From JAVBMU01 sp031552185 (GTDB lineage: Bacteria > Actinomycetota > Actinomycetes > Actinomycetales > Cellulomonadaceae): a stretch of DNA of 64,000 nucleotides. The stretch lies in contig JAVBMU010000033.1 in assembly GCA_031552185.1 (NCBI GenBank), positions 18,177 through 82,176 on the forward strand, in the 5' to 3' direction. The position numbers were made by a program, and so were the translations under genes. The notes under the pieces were generated by a model that searched no databases, was not told the DNA's origin, and was given only the letters and a program-made list of their open reading frames with translations. Shown piece after piece: positions 26,801-35,721 of this stretch; within the stretch, counting starts at the first letter, position 1, and every line of letters begins with the position of its first letter.

Positions 26801-28687
26801 GTGTTCCCTCCGCTCAAGCTACGGCTCGCGGTCGAGGACCAAGAGATCCGTATCCAGCCCTGCACCAGCATCGATCGGATGAGTGCGACCCCGCAGGGAC
26901 AGCGGGCAACGCCGCTGCGCCAATACCGCGAGGGCGATCTCGTCCTGGTGACGGCTGAGACGGCGGAGCAGCAGCTCCAGCAAGCGTCGGCCGCGCTCAA
27001 CCTCGGCATGACACGCCAGGACATTGACAAGGTCTTCGCCGACATTAAGGCGACAGAGGTCAACAAGCTCCGCCAGGCGGTCAAGAAGGTCGCCGCGCCG
27101 GCGGACAAGCTCCTGCTCGCCGTCGGTGCAGGCCAGCTGCGTCGGGTCGTGCCCGGTCAGGCCATCGAGGTCCTGGAGCAGCGCCCTGGCGGGGTCACTG
27201 ACCGGGAGATCTCCGAGTTGGCGTGCTCCGTGCATGGCATCGGCATTCTCAAGGCCCTTTCCCTTCCCCTGGAGAAGGCCGGCCTCCAGCCGCCGCGCGA
27301 GTGGGCTGGCCGACGCCATACCCGAGACTGGGTCGTCGGACTCGGCTTTCCCGCCGAGTGGGCAGGTTTCGCCTCGGCAGCCCGTCCAGCCGTCGAGATC
27401 ATCGACGGCCCTGCGCAGCTGAAGCCCCTGCACGACTATCAGGAGAAGGTCACCCGGAACATCACGGCGCTCCTGCGCGATTTCGGACCGGACCGTGGCA
27501 TGGTCTCGCTGCCCACCGGCGCGGGGAAGACCCGCGTGACTGTGCAGGCGCTGGTCGATGCCGTGCGTGGTCCGGAGAGCGACGGCAGCGTCGAGGGATA
27601 CCTCGTGCGCGACGAGCCCATCGTCTGGATCGCGCAGACCGACGAACTATGCGAACAGGCTGCCGAGACGTGGAGCTACATCTGGCGGGCGCTGGGACCG
27701 CCGATACCGATGCGTCTCGGGCGGCTCTGGGCGGGCAACTCGGTGAGCGAGGAGCCGGGCATGTTCCAGGTCGTCATCGCAACGGTCCAGAAGCTCACCT
27801 CCCTGAAAGATCAGGGAGGTGCGGCGTACGAGTGGTTGCGTGATCCCTCGGTCGTCGTCATCGACGAAGCGCACACCTCGACGGCCACCTCGTACACACA
27901 GGTCCTGGACTGGCTGGGGCGCTCTGGGCGAGGTCGGGTGAAGACTGACCGCAAGCCGCTCCTCGGTCTTACGGCGACCCCGTTCCGAGGCACGTCGGTA
28001 TTTGAGACGGAGCGTCTCGTCGGCCGCTACGACAACCACCGCCTCGACCGTGGAGCATTCCGTAGCGACGACAACGCCTATGGCGAACTTCAGGAACGCA
28101 AGATCCTCGCTGAGGTTCGACACGAGCTGATCGACGGCACCGATGTCGTGCTGAGCCAGGACGAGATCGCGACGATGAAGAAGTTCGGCGCTGGTCGACT
28201 CCCACAATCCGTGGAGGCTCGCCTTGGCGAGAGCCTCGAACGGACAATGCGCCTCGTCGACCACATTGCCGCTCAACCTGCGGACTGGACGATCCTGGCC
28301 TTCACCCCGTCGGTGGAGAACGCCCGAGTACTCGCCGCGCTCCTCTCGCACAAGGGCGTCAGAGCGGTCTCTGTCGATGCCAGTACGGACTCGGCAGCGC
28401 GCCGTCACTACGTGGAGCAGTTCAAGAAGGGCGAGATTCGGGTCCTCACGAATTACAGCATCTTCATGCAGGGGTTTGACGCACCGAAGGTGAAGGCCGT
28501 CTACGTAGCCCGTCCGACGTTCAGCCCGAACGTCTATCAGCAGATGATCGGCCGGGGCCTGCGAGGCCCGAAGAACGGCGGATCCGAGGAAGTCACGATC
28601 GTCAACGTGCAGGACAACTTCAACAACTACGGTGAGCACCTCGCTTTCACCGAGTTTGAGTACCTCTGGGACCGGGATCGTCGATGA
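23897..28687 (+). CDS. GHKL (sacsin-like) ATPase fused to SF2 DEAD/DEAH helicase
   Basis: This 1,596-residue protein starts at a GTG 6 bp after AGGAGAG; the longer frame from 23861 lacks such a site. Residues about 20-180 hold a GHKL/HATPase fold: the N-box ELTQNAVDAA (near 54), the Asp motif YVANDGEPF (near 82) and the glycine box GRFGIGFKSVL (near 112). About 1,000 residues without a recognised domain follow. The C-terminal 400 form an SF2 helicase: motif I LPTGAGKT (near 1204), motif II VVIDEAHTS (near 1320), motif III LTATPFRG (near 1355) and motif VI QMIGRGLRG (near 1552). It probably couples ATP-driven conformational change to nucleic-acid translocation. It is the first of four overlapping genes ending in drmA-drmB types, so anti-phage defence is likely. 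Not a recognised DISARM subunit. Confidence 0.85.
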   Translation: MQGWSTSRTLLVDVVEDQNDKCLKVYREDADRILEDAHNEQRIATGGYSTRQLEELTQNAVDAARSKGSRVEIILSNSALYVANDGEPFSEGGVRAVMASDISSKRSGDDVGRFGIGFKSVLAISETPRVYSRSVSFGFDRDQAETTLRRAGFEAESFPTMRLAQVIEDPVGDAAGDGHLADAMEWASTIVKLPLETWAVRQIAARLDQFPVEFVLFSTHVRHAALRNLSNYGKPGAREISTTVTPERTVLLTVGKKKAEWSVAIAKGYAPSGKALADGSYAAARAKVDVSYAVNLSSTGGLGTFWSYFPTGDQTTLSGIINAPWKLNDDRRRLLHGAFNEEILVDVVPPLVVKALQAFDERENIVSILDAVPARGRESRSVGDDAINAPVIRLLRESRSLPNGAGRLAHPSKVAWLGDSVPVSWLQEWADFGGPVEKWVHPGVYVSSTTLSKVRRLKGEDPQGQGAGIAKVDSYEKWLEDLLGEGTVEDSARAIRFAAWLHDQALSKPAEGAKVSEALKRARIVRLEDGTLKPAVKGKVFVRVEGQEGESATVDFVDPELVRLPGVKAALHTLGVVLMDRTGELHELLSRARQVDALRDPALVWPKIWEILREIPEEAGLRILREDLECQSLADLIMRTRVKTAAGKWVSPGHAYLAGSIVPVDKSRDRDRLIDPVYHRYDTEKLQQLGAVAAPSYRAGMPEEPWARTYLKAQRDTFIRQQGGRSPQREYIELEGGSSDVAWPMEPLLSMSGEARAAATTHLLATSLPGDKTAHHRTDRSYTSVLVLSPEAWFIRVYGLLETSYGIRRPGEVLLASDDVDEDIFPAFKASAKVAEAIGLRGRKGGLDELAANDWISFKKTVDTWLTPDADDRRTRFYAQMLGYELEIKELAVRVGRRVQLVPLENIGVTYDAAVYEGMLEAEVPALLVPAREDVERLSERWGMPVGKNLLQVEIVHESAGEPEYLTDVFPPLKLRLAVEDQEIRIQPCTSIDRMSATPQGQRATPLRQYREGDLVLVTAETAEQQLQQASAALNLGMTRQDIDKVFADIKATEVNKLRQAVKKVAAPADKLLLAVGAGQLRRVVPGQAIEVLEQRPGGVTDREISELACSVHGIGILKALSLPLEKAGLQPPREWAGRRHTRDWVVGLGFPAEWAGFASAARPAVEIIDGPAQLKPLHDYQEKVTRNITALLRDFGPDRGMVSLPTGAGKTRVTVQALVDAVRGPESDGSVEGYLVRDEPIVWIAQTDELCEQAAETWSYIWRALGPPIPMRLGRLWAGNSVSEEPGMFQVVIATVQKLTSLKDQGGAAYEWLRDPSVVVIDEAHTSTATSYTQVLDWLGRSGRGRVKTDRKPLLGLTATPFRGTSVFETERLVGRYDNHRLDRGAFRSDDNAYGELQERKILAEVRHELIDGTDVVLSQDEIATMKKFGAGRLPQSVEARLGESLERTMRLVDHIAAQPADWTILAFTPSVENARVLAALLSHKGVRAVSVDASTDSAARRHYVEQFKKGEIRVLTNYSIFMQGFDAPKVKAVYVARPTFSPNVYQQMIGRGLRGPKNGGSEEVTIVNVQDNFNNYGEHLAFTEFEYLWDRDRR

Positions 28688-30483
28688 ACGACGACAGCGT
28701 GGACCTTGACGCGAGCCAACTGGCCGCCGTCGGGATCGAACCCTCAACCCGTCAGATTGTCTTGGCCGGCCCTGGGGCGGGCAAGACGCAGGTCGTGTCC
28801 TGCATGATCGAGCACCTTGTCGAGGAAGAGGACGTCGACACCGTTAACGGTCTGCTCGTCATCAGCTTCTCCAACGCTGCGGTGAACGCTGCTGATGCTC
28901 GGCTGCGGGCACGTGGACTGCCACCTGTCATGCTCCAGACCATCGACTCGCTCGTCGGTGAGTTGCTTCGCGATCTCGACGAGGGCGAGTACGGGCATCT
29001 CGGCTTCGACGAACGGATCGCGCGTGCCTGTCGGCTACTGAAGAAGGAGAGCTGGGGCAGGTTGGAGGCAGTCGAGCATCTGGTCGTCGACGAGGTCCAG
29101 GACGTCGTCGGTGTCCGTGCTGACTTCCTCCAGGTGCTCCTCGACGCGCTGGAAGACGAGGCTGGATTCAGCCTTCTCGGCGACCCTGCCCAGGGCATCT
29201 TTGACTTCCAGATTCGCCCCGCGAGAGGAGCGGAGCCCATCTCCATCACCACATCCCAGGAACTCCTCGACCGTGTCGAGGCGAGCCCCGGGGTCGAGGT
29301 CAAGCACCTCACCGGCCAGTACCGTGCCGCCTCACGCGACGCCCGCAAGATCCCCTCAAGTCGCCCCAGGTTACTTTCGGGGGACTACAACGACGTCGAA
29401 GATCTCTTTGCCGACCTCACCATAGCCGGCAGCGTCACCGACGTTGCGGCGCACTTGTCACGAAGTCAGGGGACCGCTGCGTTTCTCACTCAGACGAACG
29501 GGCAGGCCATGCTCGTCGCCCGTGCGCTGGGGGAAGCAGGCTACTCCGTCGAAATGCGTCGCAACGCCCAGCAGAAGGTTCTTGACCGGTGGCTCGCGGA
29601 CCTTCTCGGTGACCACGCGACATCAGGTATCACCAGGGCGGAGCTGAACGCTGTCGTCGCGAGGCGCCGACCGGACCTCGACCCCAAGGACCTGTGGCGA
29701 GGCTTGCGCGCACTCACGGGAGGCGCGGGGAACGAAGTGTCGATCCCCAGGGTCGCTCAGCGGCTGCGTGGTAAGCGTCCTCTTCTACCCGTCTTCACGG
29801 ATCGCCCTAGGGCGAGGTTCGTCGTTTCCACGGTCCATCGGGCGAAGGGTCTCGAGTACGACGACGTCGTTCTCGTGGACATGGGCGCCAAGCCGTGGGA
29901 TCTCGAAGACACCGATCCAGTGGCTGACGCGCGCGCCAAGTTCGTAGCGATGACCCGTGCTCGTCGGCTGACGCTGCGTGCAGACGGTCCGTCTGGCCGC
30001 TTTCTGTGTCGCATCGATCGGACGGACATCAGCCACGGCCGATGGTACGAGGGGCACTACCAACAGCGGATGACCCATGGGTTCGAGTTCCGGGTGGACG
30101 ATCTCGACCGAAGCCGTCCGCCGGGAGGCGACCCAGAAGCGGCGCAGGCGCACTTGCGTGACGGGGTGAAGGTGGGTGATCCGCTGACGTTCGTTCTAGA
30201 CCCCCGCCTGTCTACCCTGCGGGTTCCTGTCTGGCAGGTGGACCACAAGGGCATCTCTGTCGGGACTACGAGTCCGGAGTTCGGGCATGACCTCGCGGTC
30301 AGGACCGGGACGATCGAGAAGAAGAAGCGGGGGTGGCCGGCCCTCACCGGCGCGCGCGTCGAGAGCATCGTTACCGTCGCCGGTGGTGCTCAGGAGGGTC
30401 CAGTCGGGAAGCGTGGCTTGTGGCTCGCGCCTGTCACGGCCGGACTTCTCCACCTCAAATGGAAGGGAGAGCAGGGTGCGTGA
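28684..30483 (+). CDS. UvrD-like SF1 helicase of the defence operon
   Basis: The 599-residue protein has SF1A motifs in order: Q-motif region near SQLAAVG, Walker A LAGPGAGKTQ (near residue 30), SFSNAAVNA (Ia), VVDEVQDV (motif II, near 135), LLGDPAQGIFDF (III), TVHRAKGLEYDDVVLVD (V, near 385) and VAMTRARR (VI, near 421). It is shorter than housekeeping UvrD/PcrA (about 700-750 aa), mainly in the 1B/2B insertions. It ends in about 160 residues (VGDPLTFVLD, VPVWQVDHKGISVG) that look like a small beta-rich domain, with no nuclease motif seen. The ATG overlaps the previous stop by 4 bp, so it is translationally coupled. Likely role: unwinding or clearing DNA within the defence complex. Confidence 0.88.
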   Translation: MNDDSVDLDASQLAAVGIEPSTRQIVLAGPGAGKTQVVSCMIEHLVEEEDVDTVNGLLVISFSNAAVNAADARLRARGLPPVMLQTIDSLVGELLRDLDEGEYGHLGFDERIARACRLLKKESWGRLEAVEHLVVDEVQDVVGVRADFLQVLLDALEDEAGFSLLGDPAQGIFDFQIRPARGAEPISITTSQELLDRVEASPGVEVKHLTGQYRAASRDARKIPSSRPRLLSGDYNDVEDLFADLTIAGSVTDVAAHLSRSQGTAAFLTQTNGQAMLVARALGEAGYSVEMRRNAQQKVLDRWLADLLGDHATSGITRAELNAVVARRRPDLDPKDLWRGLRALTGGAGNEVSIPRVAQRLRGKRPLLPVFTDRPRARFVVSTVHRAKGLEYDDVVLVDMGAKPWDLEDTDPVADARAKFVAMTRARRLTLRADGPSGRFLCRIDRTDISHGRWYEGHYQQRMTHGFEFRVDDLDRSRPPGGDPEAAQAHLRDGVKVGDPLTFVLDPRLSTLRVPVWQVDHKGISVGTTSPEFGHDLAVRTGTIEKKKRGWPALTGARVESIVTVAGGAQEGPVGKRGLWLAPVTAGLLHLKWKGEQGA

Positions 30484-33400
30484 CCTCAGCCCCTGGTACC
30501 GGGCGCGGCAGCACATGGTCGACGCTGTCGTAGCCGACCTGTATGGCAACTCCGACGACGAGATCATCGACGAGGCCCCGCTGGAGCGGTTCATCGTTGG
30601 CATCCTGCACCCCCAAAGGGCAAACGGCGGCCAGCAGACCGCCGAGCTTGCGAATGAAGACCCTGACAGCGAGAGCACGGCCCCGGACGCGGACTACGAC
30701 CCAGGGGTCTCAGTCGCTCATCTTCGCTACCCCTCCACGATCGGTCTTACCTTCGGTACCACGGACACCACGCCCCGCGTCCTCGTCGATGTGTCTGCCG
30801 ACCGATACGCGCCGTTGCCGGACGACCAGCAGATCGACAAGGACAAGGAGTTCTGGCGCCGCGCTCCCTTCTCGACCGAGTCCCTGGTACCCGTCGACAT
30901 CAAACCGGGAAGCCAGACAATCTCCCTCACGACGGACCTCTTCCTGAGGGCCGTCGTTCGGGAGCCGCGCGACGGGGTTGTCAACGTGACCCTTGTGCTC
31001 GTCAACGCGGCGCGGCGTCCTGAGAAGGGACGGTCTGACCACCTCTGCTGGTTCCGCCCGCAGATCGTCGTCCGTACCGAGGATGGTGAGCTCGCTGACC
31101 GCCGGCCGGGAAAGGTCCTGGAGCACCTCGACGAAGACGAGAAGAGTGGCGAGCTCCTCTACCGCCGCCAGCGGCACCTGGCGGTGGGCCACGGAACCGC
31201 CGTCACCTGGGACGAGGGGGAGCGCGTCACGCAGGTCTCGACGACCTTCTTCCCGGAGCACCCCTTACCCCTGGCCAAGGTGGATCGGGACGATACCGCG
31301 GGGCTCCTCGGGATGACCGCCCTCGCCCAGGCGTCAGAGATTGGCGCGGACAAGGTCAAGAAGCCGCTGAATGCTCTAGTCGACCTCTACGAGAAGTGGC
31401 TCAAGGAGCAGAAGGCTCGCGCTTACCGGGAGAATCTGCCCCCGACCCACCAGGCTACGGCTCTCCAGCACCTCGGGGAGGCGGAGTCGGCGATCGAGCG
31501 CATGCGGGCTGGCATCGAGCTGCTGGGGGAACCCGACGTGCTCAAGGCCTTCAAGGTCATGAACAGCGTCATGCAGACCCAGCGTGAGCGCCAGGTCATC
31601 GTCCGCAGCGGGGGGAGGGACCCCGACAAGCCCGTGGCGGGGGAGTGGCGCCCGTTCCAGATGGCGTTCGTTTTGCTCAACCTCAAGGGGCTCGCCGATC
31701 CGAAGAGCAAGGACCGGGACATCGCAGACCTGCTCTGGTTCCCTACCGGCGGTGGCAAGACGGAGGCTTACCTGGGTCTCATTGCGTTCACCCTCGTCCT
31801 TCGCCGTCTGCGGAAGGTCGGGAGGAACCAGGACGGCGCTGGTGTGGCGGTGCTTATGCGCTACACCCTGCGATTGCTCACGCTGCAGCAGTTCGAGCGT
31901 GCAGCAGGGCTGATCTGTGCGCTGCAGAAGGCACGCGAGGACGATCCTGAACTGCAGGGGACCGCGCCGTTCTCCATCGGTCTGTGGGTCGGACAGGGTG
32001 CCACCCCGAACTCCGTGGCCGACGCGCAGAAGGCTCTGAAGAAGATCGCGATGGACGAAGAACCCGGAGACACCGGGAACCCCGTTCAGTTGCTGCGTTG
32101 TCCCTGGTGCGGAAGCGGTCTGGACCACAACGACTACACCACGAGGAACCCTGCTGGTCGGCTCACGGTCCGCTGTCCGGCCGAGGGGTGCGATTTCCAT
32201 GGCGGGGAAGGGATCCCCGTGCACCTCGTCGACGACGACGTGTACGAAAGCCGCCCGTCGCTTGTCATCGGAACCGTCGACAAGTTCGCGATGCTCGCGT
32301 GGAAGGGGCAGGCGCGGACCCTCTTCGGAGGGAAGATGGACCCCCCTCCGGATCTCATCGTTCAGGATGAGCTCCACCTCATCTCCGGGCCACTCGGGAC
32401 GCTCGTCGGCCTGTACGAGACTGCGATCGATCATCTCGCCACTGACAAGAATGGCGCCCGCCCCAAGCTCGTTGCCTCCACCGCGACCATCCGGCGGGCC
32501 ACCGAGCAGGTCAAGATGGTGTTCGACCGGAAGGCGCAGCAGTTCCCGCCGCCCGGACTGGACGCCTCCGACTCCTTCTTCGCCGTCGATGCCTCTCCGG
32601 AGGAGAAGGGCACCCGGAAGTACGTGGGGCTCATGGCACCCAGCACTTCGCACGCAAGCCTCCTCGTCCGCACCTACGCAGCATTGCTGCAGGGAGCCAA
32701 GGACCTTGACGCGACACCTGAGGTCAAGGACGCCTACTGGACGATCCTCGGTTACTTCAACAGTCTGCGTGTGCTCGGAGCCGCCTACATCCAGTCGATC
32801 GACGACGTGCCTGACCGCCTGAAAGTGGTCGCCGGCCGACTCGGCACTGAGGTTCGCAAGAGTCGAGACCCTCGCGAGCTCACCTCACGTGTGAAGTCTG
32901 GTGACATTCCCGGGGAACTCAAGGCACTGGAGACTTCCCACCCGGACCCCGAGAGTCCGGACGTGGTGCTGGCCACCAACATGATCTCTGTGGGCGTGGA
33001 CGTCGACAGACTTGGCCTCATGGCTGTCATGGGACAGCCGCAGACCACCTCGGAGTACATCCAGTCCACCTCGCGTGTAGGACGCAGCGTTCCCGGCCTG
33101 GTGTTCACGCTCTACAATGCGGCTCGCTCCCGGGACCTGTCGCACTACGAGTCGTTCACCTCCTACCACCGGGCGTTGTACAAGCAGGTCGAGGCCACTG
33201 GCGCCACGCCCTTCGCGCCGCGTGCGCTCGACCGAGGCCTCCATGGCCTCCTTGTGATCCTCGCCCGGCACACGATCGCGGAGGCCTCGGACGAGAAGAG
33301 CGTCGATGTTCCCGTACGCGACGGACAGCTCAACACGGTCGCGAAGATCATTGTCGACCGAGCCCGCGCCGTGGGAGGTTTGGAGGTCGCCGAAGAGGTT

Positions 33401-33694
33401 TCGGAGGCTCTGATCGAGCTTTCCGGGCAGTGGGAGGACGCCGTGGAGAACGGTGAGGTCCTGCAGTACGGGCGTTGGCCCTTCCAGAAGGGGGTGAAGG
33501 CCCTCATGGTTGTCGCGGGCGGGTCCAACAAGGACGACGAGACCGGGGTGACGCTCGCCGAGGTCTTTCCTCCGGACGAGGTTCCGTGGCCCACACTCAC
33601 CTCCCTGCGCAACGTCGACCGCGAGAGCACTCTGCAGATCATCAGGTCCAAACCCGTGAAGAAGAAGAGGGTGGCCCACGATGGCGACGACTGA
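30476..33694 (+). CDS. drmA: DISARM-type helicase DrmA
   Basis: The 1,072-residue product starts at a GTG just before the end of the UvrD-like gene, after GGAAGGGAGAG. It carries an N-terminal region of about 400 residues, then Walker A LWFPTGGGKTEAYLGL (near 422), a zinc-ribbon-like pair CPWC / CPAEGC (near 541 and 567), and motif II VQDELHLISGPLG (near 629). STATIRRA (III, near 667) and TNMISVGVDVDRLGLM with SEYIQSTSRVGR (V/VI, near 833-870) follow. The QDELH box and the sequence around it are typical of DrmA, the SF2 helicase core of DISARM restriction systems. It overlaps drmB by 14 bp. In DISARM, DrmA with DrmB binds incoming DNA; that function is inferred here from homology. Confidence 0.9.
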   Translation: MRDLSPWYRARQHMVDAVVADLYGNSDDEIIDEAPLERFIVGILHPQRANGGQQTAELANEDPDSESTAPDADYDPGVSVAHLRYPSTIGLTFGTTDTTPRVLVDVSADRYAPLPDDQQIDKDKEFWRRAPFSTESLVPVDIKPGSQTISLTTDLFLRAVVREPRDGVVNVTLVLVNAARRPEKGRSDHLCWFRPQIVVRTEDGELADRRPGKVLEHLDEDEKSGELLYRRQRHLAVGHGTAVTWDEGERVTQVSTTFFPEHPLPLAKVDRDDTAGLLGMTALAQASEIGADKVKKPLNALVDLYEKWLKEQKARAYRENLPPTHQATALQHLGEAESAIERMRAGIELLGEPDVLKAFKVMNSVMQTQRERQVIVRSGGRDPDKPVAGEWRPFQMAFVLLNLKGLADPKSKDRDIADLLWFPTGGGKTEAYLGLIAFTLVLRRLRKVGRNQDGAGVAVLMRYTLRLLTLQQFERAAGLICALQKAREDDPELQGTAPFSIGLWVGQGATPNSVADAQKALKKIAMDEEPGDTGNPVQLLRCPWCGSGLDHNDYTTRNPAGRLTVRCPAEGCDFHGGEGIPVHLVDDDVYESRPSLVIGTVDKFAMLAWKGQARTLFGGKMDPPPDLIVQDELHLISGPLGTLVGLYETAIDHLATDKNGARPKLVASTATIRRATEQVKMVFDRKAQQFPPPGLDASDSFFAVDASPEEKGTRKYVGLMAPSTSHASLLVRTYAALLQGAKDLDATPEVKDAYWTILGYFNSLRVLGAAYIQSIDDVPDRLKVVAGRLGTEVRKSRDPRELTSRVKSGDIPGELKALETSHPDPESPDVVLATNMISVGVDVDRLGLMAVMGQPQTTSEYIQSTSRVGRSVPGLVFTLYNAARSRDLSHYESFTSYHRALYKQVEATGATPFAPRALDRGLHGLLVILARHTIAEASDEKSVDVPVRDGQLNTVAKIIVDRARAVGGLEVAEEVSEALIELSGQWEDAVENGEVLQYGRWPFQKGVKALMVVAGGSNKDDETGVTLAEVFPPDEVPWPTLTSLRNVDRESTLQIIRSKPVKKKRVAHDGDD

Positions 33695-35399
33695 CGGGCC
33701 CAAGGCACGCCAGAGCCAGCTGGTCACCACGTACGGGGTCGGGTCGCTCTTCCCTGCAGGGGACCAGAGCTTCATGATCTGCGGTACGGACGAGTGGGAC
33801 GAGAAGTGGTCGCCGACCGTGGAGGAGCCCCGCCTCGCCAGGTCCCTCGGTGTGCACACGTTCAGGGCACCCTCCTCCGGAAGGACGTCCGGCGACGTTC
33901 CTGTCGTGCGCTTCCCCGTCATGCACTACTGCCCGGAGTGTCGTCGCCTCGACCCCTTCTGGAAGTTTAATGCGAAGACGATGCGCTGCGACGACTGCGG
34001 CCGCGACCTCACCCCGTCCCGATTCGTGGCCTGCTGTGAGCGAGGCCATATCGAGGACTTCCCCTACTACCGGTGGGTGCACAAGGACCAGGTGACCGCG
34101 GGAGAGAAGCACGTTCTGAAACTGAAGACCAAGGGCGCTTCCTCCTCGCTGTCCGACATTCTCGTCACCTGCTCCTGCGGTGTCACCCGCGACCTAGGCG
34201 GCGCCTTCAGCCGCAACGCTCTCATCGGCATCCGTGGGTGTGGTGGACAGCGTCCCTGGCTCCCCGGAACTCCTGATGAGGAATGTGACAAGCCGCTACG
34301 CGTCCTGCAGCATGGTTCGTCCAACGTCTGGTTCAGCGAGATGCGCTCCAGCATTTCGATCCCGCCGTGGACCAGTCCCGACGCCCGGTTCGTCATCGAG
34401 CACTGGCCGGTCCTCAAGCATCTTTCGGTCGAATCGCTCGCCCTCACGCTGCCCGCGATGGTGGCCGGCCACGCCGGCGTCGCCGCGGAGGGAGTACTTG
34501 ACCTCGTCAAGGAACGCTTGGGCCTCGACGCCGGAGAGGCGCCGACTGACGGGCAGCTCCGCAAGCAGGAGTACGACGCTCTTGTCGCCACCAACGAAGG
34601 CGGGCCGCAGGACACCTTCCAATGCATCGATGTTGAGGTTTCCCAGGAGATCAAGCCCTTCGTGGCTCAGGTAGCCAAAGTCTCTCGGCTCCGTGAGGTG
34701 CGCGCCCTGTACGGGTTCTCCCGTGTAACGCCCAGCGCCACCGAGAAGGTCTCTCCGCACACCGCCCCCCTTAGTGCGACTCACAAGAACTGGCTGCCTG
34801 CTGTCGAGGTCCTCGGTGAGGGTGTGTTCGTCCGACTACGCGAAAACGTCGTAGCGACATGGGAGAGAACTTCGTTCGCCGCAGACCGCCAGGCTCTCAT
34901 CGCTGAGTCGCTGCGATTGAAGGCGGAGTCGTCCGGGCAGCCCGTGCAGGAGGCACCCGCTGCGCGCTACGTAGCCCTCCACTCCCTGGCACACGCCCTC
35001 CTCCAGGAGCTCAGCCTTGAGGCCGGGTATCCCGTGGGTTCTCTGCGTGAGCGTGTCTACGCAGAGGCGGATCAGGCTGGGATTCTCATCTACACGGCCT
35101 CCTCCGACGCGGCAGGAAGCCTCGGAGGCCTCGCTGCGCTATCGGCTCCCGATCGCATTGTGCAGATTCTGGAGCATGCAGTCGGACGCGCTGGGTGGTG
35201 CTCCAACGACCCTGTCTGCGCGGAGTCTGGTCCGACCGGTTCCGATGGTCTGAACATCGCGGCGTGCCACGCCTGCCTGCTGCTGCCTGAGACTAGTTGC
35301 GAGAGCCGGAACGTCTACCTGGATCGTGTAAGCCTCGTCGGTCCCGTTGAAGTCCCTGAACAAGGGTTCGCCGCGGTCCTTCGGGAGTTGCTCGGTTGA
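33681..35399 (+). CDS. drmB: DISARM-type DUF1998 protein DrmB
   Basis: The 572-residue protein begins ARQSQLVTTYGVGSLFPAGD, typical of DrmB. A four-Cys zinc-binding region follows (HYCPECRRLD near residue 83, MRCDDCGRD near 101, then ACCERGH near 116). The C-terminal DUF1998 domain (about 430-560) has HSLAHALLQEL, GWCSNDPVC and ACHACLLLPETSCE, supplying more conserved Cys. DrmB is the structural partner of DrmA, and the pair forms the core complex of DISARM. The ATG overlaps drmA by 14 bp. No drmC (phospholipase-D-like) or methyltransferase gene follows; the next identifiable feature is a broken insertion sequence. Confidence 0.9.
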   Translation: MATTDGPKARQSQLVTTYGVGSLFPAGDQSFMICGTDEWDEKWSPTVEEPRLARSLGVHTFRAPSSGRTSGDVPVVRFPVMHYCPECRRLDPFWKFNAKTMRCDDCGRDLTPSRFVACCERGHIEDFPYYRWVHKDQVTAGEKHVLKLKTKGASSSLSDILVTCSCGVTRDLGGAFSRNALIGIRGCGGQRPWLPGTPDEECDKPLRVLQHGSSNVWFSEMRSSISIPPWTSPDARFVIEHWPVLKHLSVESLALTLPAMVAGHAGVAAEGVLDLVKERLGLDAGEAPTDGQLRKQEYDALVATNEGGPQDTFQCIDVEVSQEIKPFVAQVAKVSRLREVRALYGFSRVTPSATEKVSPHTAPLSATHKNWLPAVEVLGEGVFVRLRENVVATWERTSFAADRQALIAESLRLKAESSGQPVQEAPAARYVALHSLAHALLQELSLEAGYPVGSLRERVYAEADQAGILIYTASSDAAGSLGGLAALSAPDRIVQILEHAVGRAGWCSNDPVCAESGPTGSDGLNIAACHACLLLPETSCESRNVYLDRVSLVGPVEVPEQGFAAVLRELLG

Positions 35400-35719
35400 T
35401 GTGTAGTCCTGTTCTAGTCGTGGCGGGGCGAAGCACTGATCTCCGACGTCGTCCGGGACGGTGCTTCTTGTATCGCTGAGTGCGGGCGCAGGCCGCGGAT
35501 CCGGTCCTTGAGGATCCGTCAACGACCTCGTTTTCCTGATCCGTTCCGCGATCATCGTCGCTGGCTTCCGCGGGAGCACCTTGAGCAAACGTCCTGATCT
35601 GCGCCTCGACCTCGCCTACGAGCGAACTGCGCGGCCCACGCTCCTGAACCGCCACGGGTTCTCTGCCGCATTAGAACACCGCGGTGATGTCGTTTCCGTG
35701 GCTTCGCCGCCCCTATCGC
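35400..35719. other. Gap between drmB and the right IS remnant
   Basis: About 320 bp with no convincing gene. A GGATCC-rich inverted repeat (CGGATCC ... GGATCCG, around 35496-35519) could form a weak hairpin downstream of drmB. No DrmC-like HxKxxxxD motif is seen in any frame that I could follow. Confidence 0.4.
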
Positions 35720-35721
35720 GG

